DNA of 9,030 nt from an uncultured Clostridia bacterium (GTDB lineage: Bacteria > Bacillota > Clostridia > Oscillospirales > Acutalibacteraceae). The stretch lies in contig CALCHE010000144.1 of NCBI GenBank assembly GCA_937901145.1, forward strand, positions 1-9,030. Direction: 5' to 3'. Each line of letters begins with the position of its first letter. The stretch's first letter is position 1. Of this stretch, positions 6,948 to 9,030 are shown one piece after another. A model generated the notes under the pieces. The model ran no database searches. It saw only the letters and a program-made list of their open reading frames with translations, and was not told where the DNA came from. A program made the translations under genes and the position numbers.

Positions 6948-6976
6948 TTGACACAGAAAGCGAGTAATGTTAAACT
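6948..6976 (+). promoter_or_regulatory. Promoter of the AIM24-family gene
   Basis: A consensus -35 box TTGACA (6948-6953) is followed after 17 bp by a weaker -10 box TAAACT (6971-6976, 4 of 6 matches). The predicted start is near 6983, about 30 nt before the ATG. It sits directly after the preceding terminator. Confidence 0.65.
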
Positions 6977-7012
6977 TAAACTGAAAAGAATAATTAAAAA
7001 GGAGAAAAAATT

Positions 7013-7750
7013 ATGATTAAATATGAAATTGAAGGCGGCAGTCTCCCTGTGCTTATCTGTTATCCCGAACCGGGTCAGACCCTTTGTACCCAGAGCGGTG
7101 CTATGAGCTGGATGACTCCGAATATGCAGATGAACACAAATTCAGGCGGAGGTATAAAAAAGGCTCTCGGTAGACTGTTTACCGGTGAATCACTTTTTAT
7201 GAATGAGTATACATCACAGGGCAGTACAGGTCTTATAGCCTTCGGTGCAGCTCTTCCCGGTAAAATCATCCCTTATGAGGTAACACCCGGTAACAGCATA
7301 ATTTTACAGAAATCAGCTTTCCTTGCTATGGAAAAGGGCCTCGATCTTTCTGTTTATTTTCAGAAAAGATTAGGCGGCTTTTTCGGTGGTGAAGGATTTA
7401 TTATGCAGAAGGTGTCAGGTAACGGTACCGTATTTATAGAAATTGACGGCTACTGCAAAGAGTATGACCTTGGAGTGGGGGAAAGCATAATAGTTGACAG
7501 CGGTTATCTCGCTGCTATGACAGAGGGATGTACTATGGATGTGCAGGCTGTAAAAGGTCTGAAAAATGCTCTTTTCGGCGGTGAAGGTATTTTCAACACT
7601 GTTATCACAGGACCCGGTAGGGTATATGTTCAGTCTATGCCCGCTGTAAGCCTTGCTGAAAGAATTATGCCTTATATGCCCTCTGTTACTGCTTCGAGCG
7701 GCGGAACCGTCGGAGGCGGCAAAGGCTTCAGCATAAACCTTGATCCTTAA
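7013..7750 (+). CDS. AIM24 family protein (TIGR00266 type)
   Basis: This 245-residue protein is recognised by the family pattern EPGQTLCTQSGAMSWM (19-34), KKALGRLFTGESLFMNEYTS (49-68) and LPGKIIPYEV (81-90). Bacterial members are widespread but poorly characterised; the yeast namesake Aim24 is a mitochondrial inner-membrane-associated protein needed for respiratory complex organisation. The sequence shows three versions of a Gly-rich unit (around 46-78, 118-144 and 181-208), each with the pattern F/G-x-G-G/E-S/G-x-F followed by G-x-G-x-V-type strands. This fits the TRAP-like beta fold reported for the family. A Ser/Gly-rich linker (228-239) precedes the C-terminus. There is no signal peptide or membrane segment, so it is probably cytoplasmic or peripheral. 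AAGGAG (6999-7004) is 8 nt from the ATG. The next gene follows after 20 bp, so the two are probably co-transcribed. No function is claimed. Confidence 0.9.
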   Translation: MIKYEIEGGSLPVLICYPEPGQTLCTQSGAMSWMTPNMQMNTNSGGGIKKALGRLFTGESLFMNEYTSQGSTGLIAFGAALPGKIIPYEVTPGNSIILQKSAFLAMEKGLDLSVYFQKRLGGFFGGEGFIMQKVSGNGTVFIEIDGYCKEYDLGVGESIIVDSGYLAAMTEGCTMDVQAVKGLKNALFGGEGIFNTVITGPGRVYVQSMPAVSLAERIMPYMPSVTASSGGTVGGGKGFSINLDP

Positions 7751-7770
7751 AAGGAGGGAGTGGTAAGAGT

Positions 7771-8250
7771 ATGACAGGAATTAAAAAAATACTTACCTGT
7801 GTGGGTGTTGTCGTTTTCATTGCTGTGTTCGCAGTGTGGATGTTTGCTACGGATATAGAGCATATCGAGGATCTGAACGGCCCCGATATTTATAAGCTGC
7901 AGGAAATAAATGACTCCAATATCATAAAAATGGATGTCGGTGCTCTTAATTTCACCGAGTCAAATGAGCTTTTCAATAACCTTCCTACCTACAAATCGGA
8001 TAAGTTTACAGGTGTTGCTGAAATTTTTTCAGACAATATCTACGGTAACCGCTTCGATATAACCCTGTATAATCTTCAGGTAGAGAAGGGTAACTTCAGG
8101 GTAGTTCTCGTACATAATGATGAAATCGTCCACGAGTTTAAGCTCAACGAGCTTTTGCAGTCCTACACTCTCGAAAATCCTTCCGGTAATGTTTCTCTGC
8201 GTATAGCCGGTGAAAGTGCTGATTTCGAGTTCAGCTATGATCTGATATAA
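7771..8250 (+). CDS. Small membrane-anchored protein of unknown function
   Basis: I do not recognise this 159-residue protein. It has a short cytoplasmic start (MTGIKK), a single hydrophobic segment (about 7-26, rich in V/F/I) and an acidic region (28-50). An extended, strand-rich domain (about 80-159) ends in alternating hydrophobic residues such as NVSLRIAGESADFEFSYDL. The likely topology is N-in with the domain outside the membrane. The final half reads like a small beta-sandwich, similar in style to extracytoplasmic domains of small Firmicutes membrane proteins; this is inference only. C10 is not a convincing lipobox, since Thr precedes it and the n-region is very short. AAGGAGGGAG (7751-7760) is the ribosome site, about 10 nt from ATG via its second GGAG; no other in-frame start lies nearby. 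The 20-bp gap and shared terminators suggest one transcript with the AIM24 gene. Confidence 0.8.
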   Translation: MTGIKKILTCVGVVVFIAVFAVWMFATDIEHIEDLNGPDIYKLQEINDSNIIKMDVGALNFTESNELFNNLPTYKSDKFTGVAEIFSDNIYGNRFDITLYNLQVEKGNFRVVLVHNDEIVHEFKLNELLQSYTLENPSGNVSLRIAGESADFEFSYDLI

Positions 8251-8259
8251 AATCAAGAA

Positions 8260-8282
8260 AAACACACTTAACCGTGTGTTTG
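8260..8282 (+). terminator. Weak hairpin after the membrane-protein gene
   Basis: The 8-bp stem AAACACAC/GTGTGTTT (8260-8267 with 8274-8281) has a TTAACC loop and begins 10 nt after the stop. Only three Ts are at its end, so termination may be partial. A stronger hairpin follows. Confidence 0.5.
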
Positions 8283-8312
8283 CAGTGCTGAATCGTTCAA
8301 AAACAGAAAAAT

Positions 8313-8357
8313 ACACTCCCTTGTCTTTTTCGGAACAGGGGAGTGTTCTTTTATTTT
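8313..8357 (+). terminator. Strong rho-independent terminator
   Basis: A 12-bp stem (8313-8324 with 8335-8346, GC-rich CTCCC core, one G-T wobble) has a 10-nt loop and is followed by TTCTTTTATTTT. It closes the AIM24/membrane-protein unit and insulates it from the rpoB promoter downstream. Confidence 0.88.
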
Positions 8358-8376
8358 AATGCTTGAAATTTTGCCC

Positions 8377-8406
8377 AAAAAAGAAAAAATCCGCCTCTCA
8401 GAGCGG
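8377..8406 (-). terminator. Possible terminator on the minus strand
   Basis: Read on the minus strand, CCGC...GCGG (8406-8391, 6 bp with one bulged base) is followed by a run of six Ts, a C and six Ts (8389-8377). This would stop transcription coming leftwards from the rpoB side. No minus-strand gene lies to the right within the window, so its use is uncertain. Confidence 0.35.
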
Positions 8407-8465
8407 TAAAAGTACTGTTTTATGCGAAAAAATCCCATAAATATAAAAAAATACGGAAAAAACAC

Positions 8466-8495
8466 TTGACAATAAAAACATTAATATGTTATCAT
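8466..8495 (+). promoter_or_regulatory. rpoB promoter with extended -10
   Basis: Consensus -35 box TTGACA (8466-8471) and -10 box TATCAT (8490-8495, 5 of 6 matches) are 18 bp apart. TG at 8487-8488, one base before the -10 box, gives an extended -10. The predicted start is near 8502, leaving a leader of about 150 nt before rpoB. Confidence 0.78.
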
Positions 8496-8501
8496 ATCAG
8501 A

Positions 8502-8651
8502 ACATATAATGTGTAATTATGCCTTAGTGACTCTTTCCACAATTGAATATTAACATTTATTTGTGGGAATGTCAAGACATTTTTTAAAAAAATCTATGTA
8601 AGCAAATTCCTCACGGCGAGGAAAATAATAAAGATATGGAGTGATAAGCCA
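8502..8651 (+). promoter_or_regulatory. Long rpoB 5' leader with several potential hairpins
   Basis: This non-coding stretch completes the roughly 400-bp gap before rpoB. It contains TTCCACAA (8535-8542), able to pair with TTGTGGGAA (8561-8569, one bulged G). A small terminator-like hairpin AATGT-CAAG-ACATT (8568-8581) runs into six Ts (8580-8585). A third hairpin, TTCCTC/GAGGAA (8607-8612 with 8618-8623, loop ACGGC), lies 28 nt before the start codon. The ribosome site is GGAGTGAT (8638-8645). The first two structures share bases 8568-8569, so they could be alternatives. No known riboswitch or protein-leader class was recognised. Confidence 0.5.
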
Positions 8652-9030
8652 ATGGTAAACGTAACCGACGTAAAACTCGGAACAAACGTAAGAAAGAGCT
8701 TCGGTAAAATCAAAGAAGTTATGCCGATGCCCAATCTTATCCAGGTTCAGAAGGATTCTTACAGATGGTTCATCGACATCGGTCTTAAGGAAGTTCTCAA
8801 GGATATGTCTGATATTACCGACTACAGCGGTAATTTAGTTCTTTCCTTCGTTGACTACCGTATGGACGACAAACCCAAGTACACCGTTAAGGAATGTAAA
8901 GAGAGAGACACCACATACTCTGCTCCCATGAGACTCACCGTACGCCTTTATAATAAGGAAACAGGCGAGGTAAAAGAAAGCGAAGTATACATGGGTGACT
9001 TCCCCCTTATGACCGAAAGCGGTACCTTCA
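8652..9030 (+). CDS. rpoB: DNA-directed RNA polymerase beta subunit (3' partial)
   Basis: The frame runs open to the right edge, giving 126 N-terminal residues of a protein that is usually about 1,200 residues in this group. It starts MVNVTDVKLGTNVRKSFGKI and shows typical RpoB N-terminal features: PMPNLIQVQKDSYRWFIDIGL, EVLKDMSDITDYSGNLVLSF, YRMDDKPKYTVKECKERDTTYSAP (about positions 25-94) and the beta hallmark VYMGDFPLMTESGTF at the right edge. These belong to the protrusion/lobe part of the catalytic beta subunit. The ATG is preceded by GGAGTGAT with a 6-nt gap. The upstream neighbour is not rplL, the usual partner in Firmicutes. Instead the gene has its own promoter and long leader. rpoC would be expected downstream, outside the window. 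The rifampicin-binding region is not included. Confidence 0.97.
   Translation, partial: MVNVTDVKLGTNVRKSFGKIKEVMPMPNLIQVQKDSYRWFIDIGLKEVLKDMSDITDYSGNLVLSFVDYRMDDKPKYTVKECKERDTTYSAPMRLTVRLYNKETGEVKESEVYMGDFPLMTESGTF

Noticed and set aside
7771..7830. Lipobox at C10 of the 159-residue protein
   Set aside because: The residue before the cysteine is Thr rather than Gly, Ala or Ser, the n-region is only six residues, and the hydrophobic stretch continues well past the cysteine, fitting a membrane anchor.
8505..8510. TATAAT as an alternative rpoB -10 box
   Set aside because: No acceptable -35 hexamer lies 16-18 bp upstream (8482-8487 is TAATAT). The TTGACA with extended TATCAT just upstream is much better.

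Overview
This window looks like chromosomal core DNA from a low-to-mid G+C member of the Clostridia, probably of the Ruminococcus/Oscillospirales type. That placement is inferred from the gene content, the dgt-dnaG-rpoD order, the strong Shine-Dalgarno sites and the style of the intergenic repeats; no marker fixes the genus. All confident genes read on the + strand.

Positions 1-660. The left edge carries the C-terminal end of an AT-rich SF1 (UvrD-like) helicase. It is followed by a good promoter, the zinc-binding ribosomal protein gene rpmE (L31) and a rho-independent terminator.

Positions 660-5600. This is the information-processing block: a YigZ/IMPACT-family protein with a GTG start, an HD-domain dGTPase-like protein (dgt), DNA primase (dnaG) and the primary sigma factor (rpoD/sigA). 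dgt, dnaG and rpoD form a variant of the macromolecular synthesis operon: dNTP pool control, replication priming and transcription initiation. A roughly 306-bp non-coding element, bounded by inverted arrays of a 7-bp unit, sits between dgt and dnaG.

Positions 5590-8360. Between the two transcription genes lies a more accessory segment. It starts with a roughly 206-bp element bounded by 21-bp inverted repeats (MITE-like), which contains a probable rpoD terminator. Next is a promoter with both hexamers at perfect consensus, driving a secreted alpha/beta-hydrolase with a hydrophobic C-terminal tail, then a terminator. A second promoter drives a two-gene unit: an AIM24/TIGR00266-family protein and a small membrane-anchored protein of unknown function. 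Two tandem hairpin terminators close it.

Positions 8360-9030. A strong extended -10 promoter and a roughly 150-nt potentially structured leader precede the 5' end of rpoB, which runs off the right edge.

No CRISPR, tRNA, rRNA or intact transposase gene was seen. The window is mostly housekeeping. The features most worth a second look are the two intergenic repeat elements, the rpoB leader with a terminator-like hairpin, the AIM24/membrane-protein pair and the hydrolase tail.
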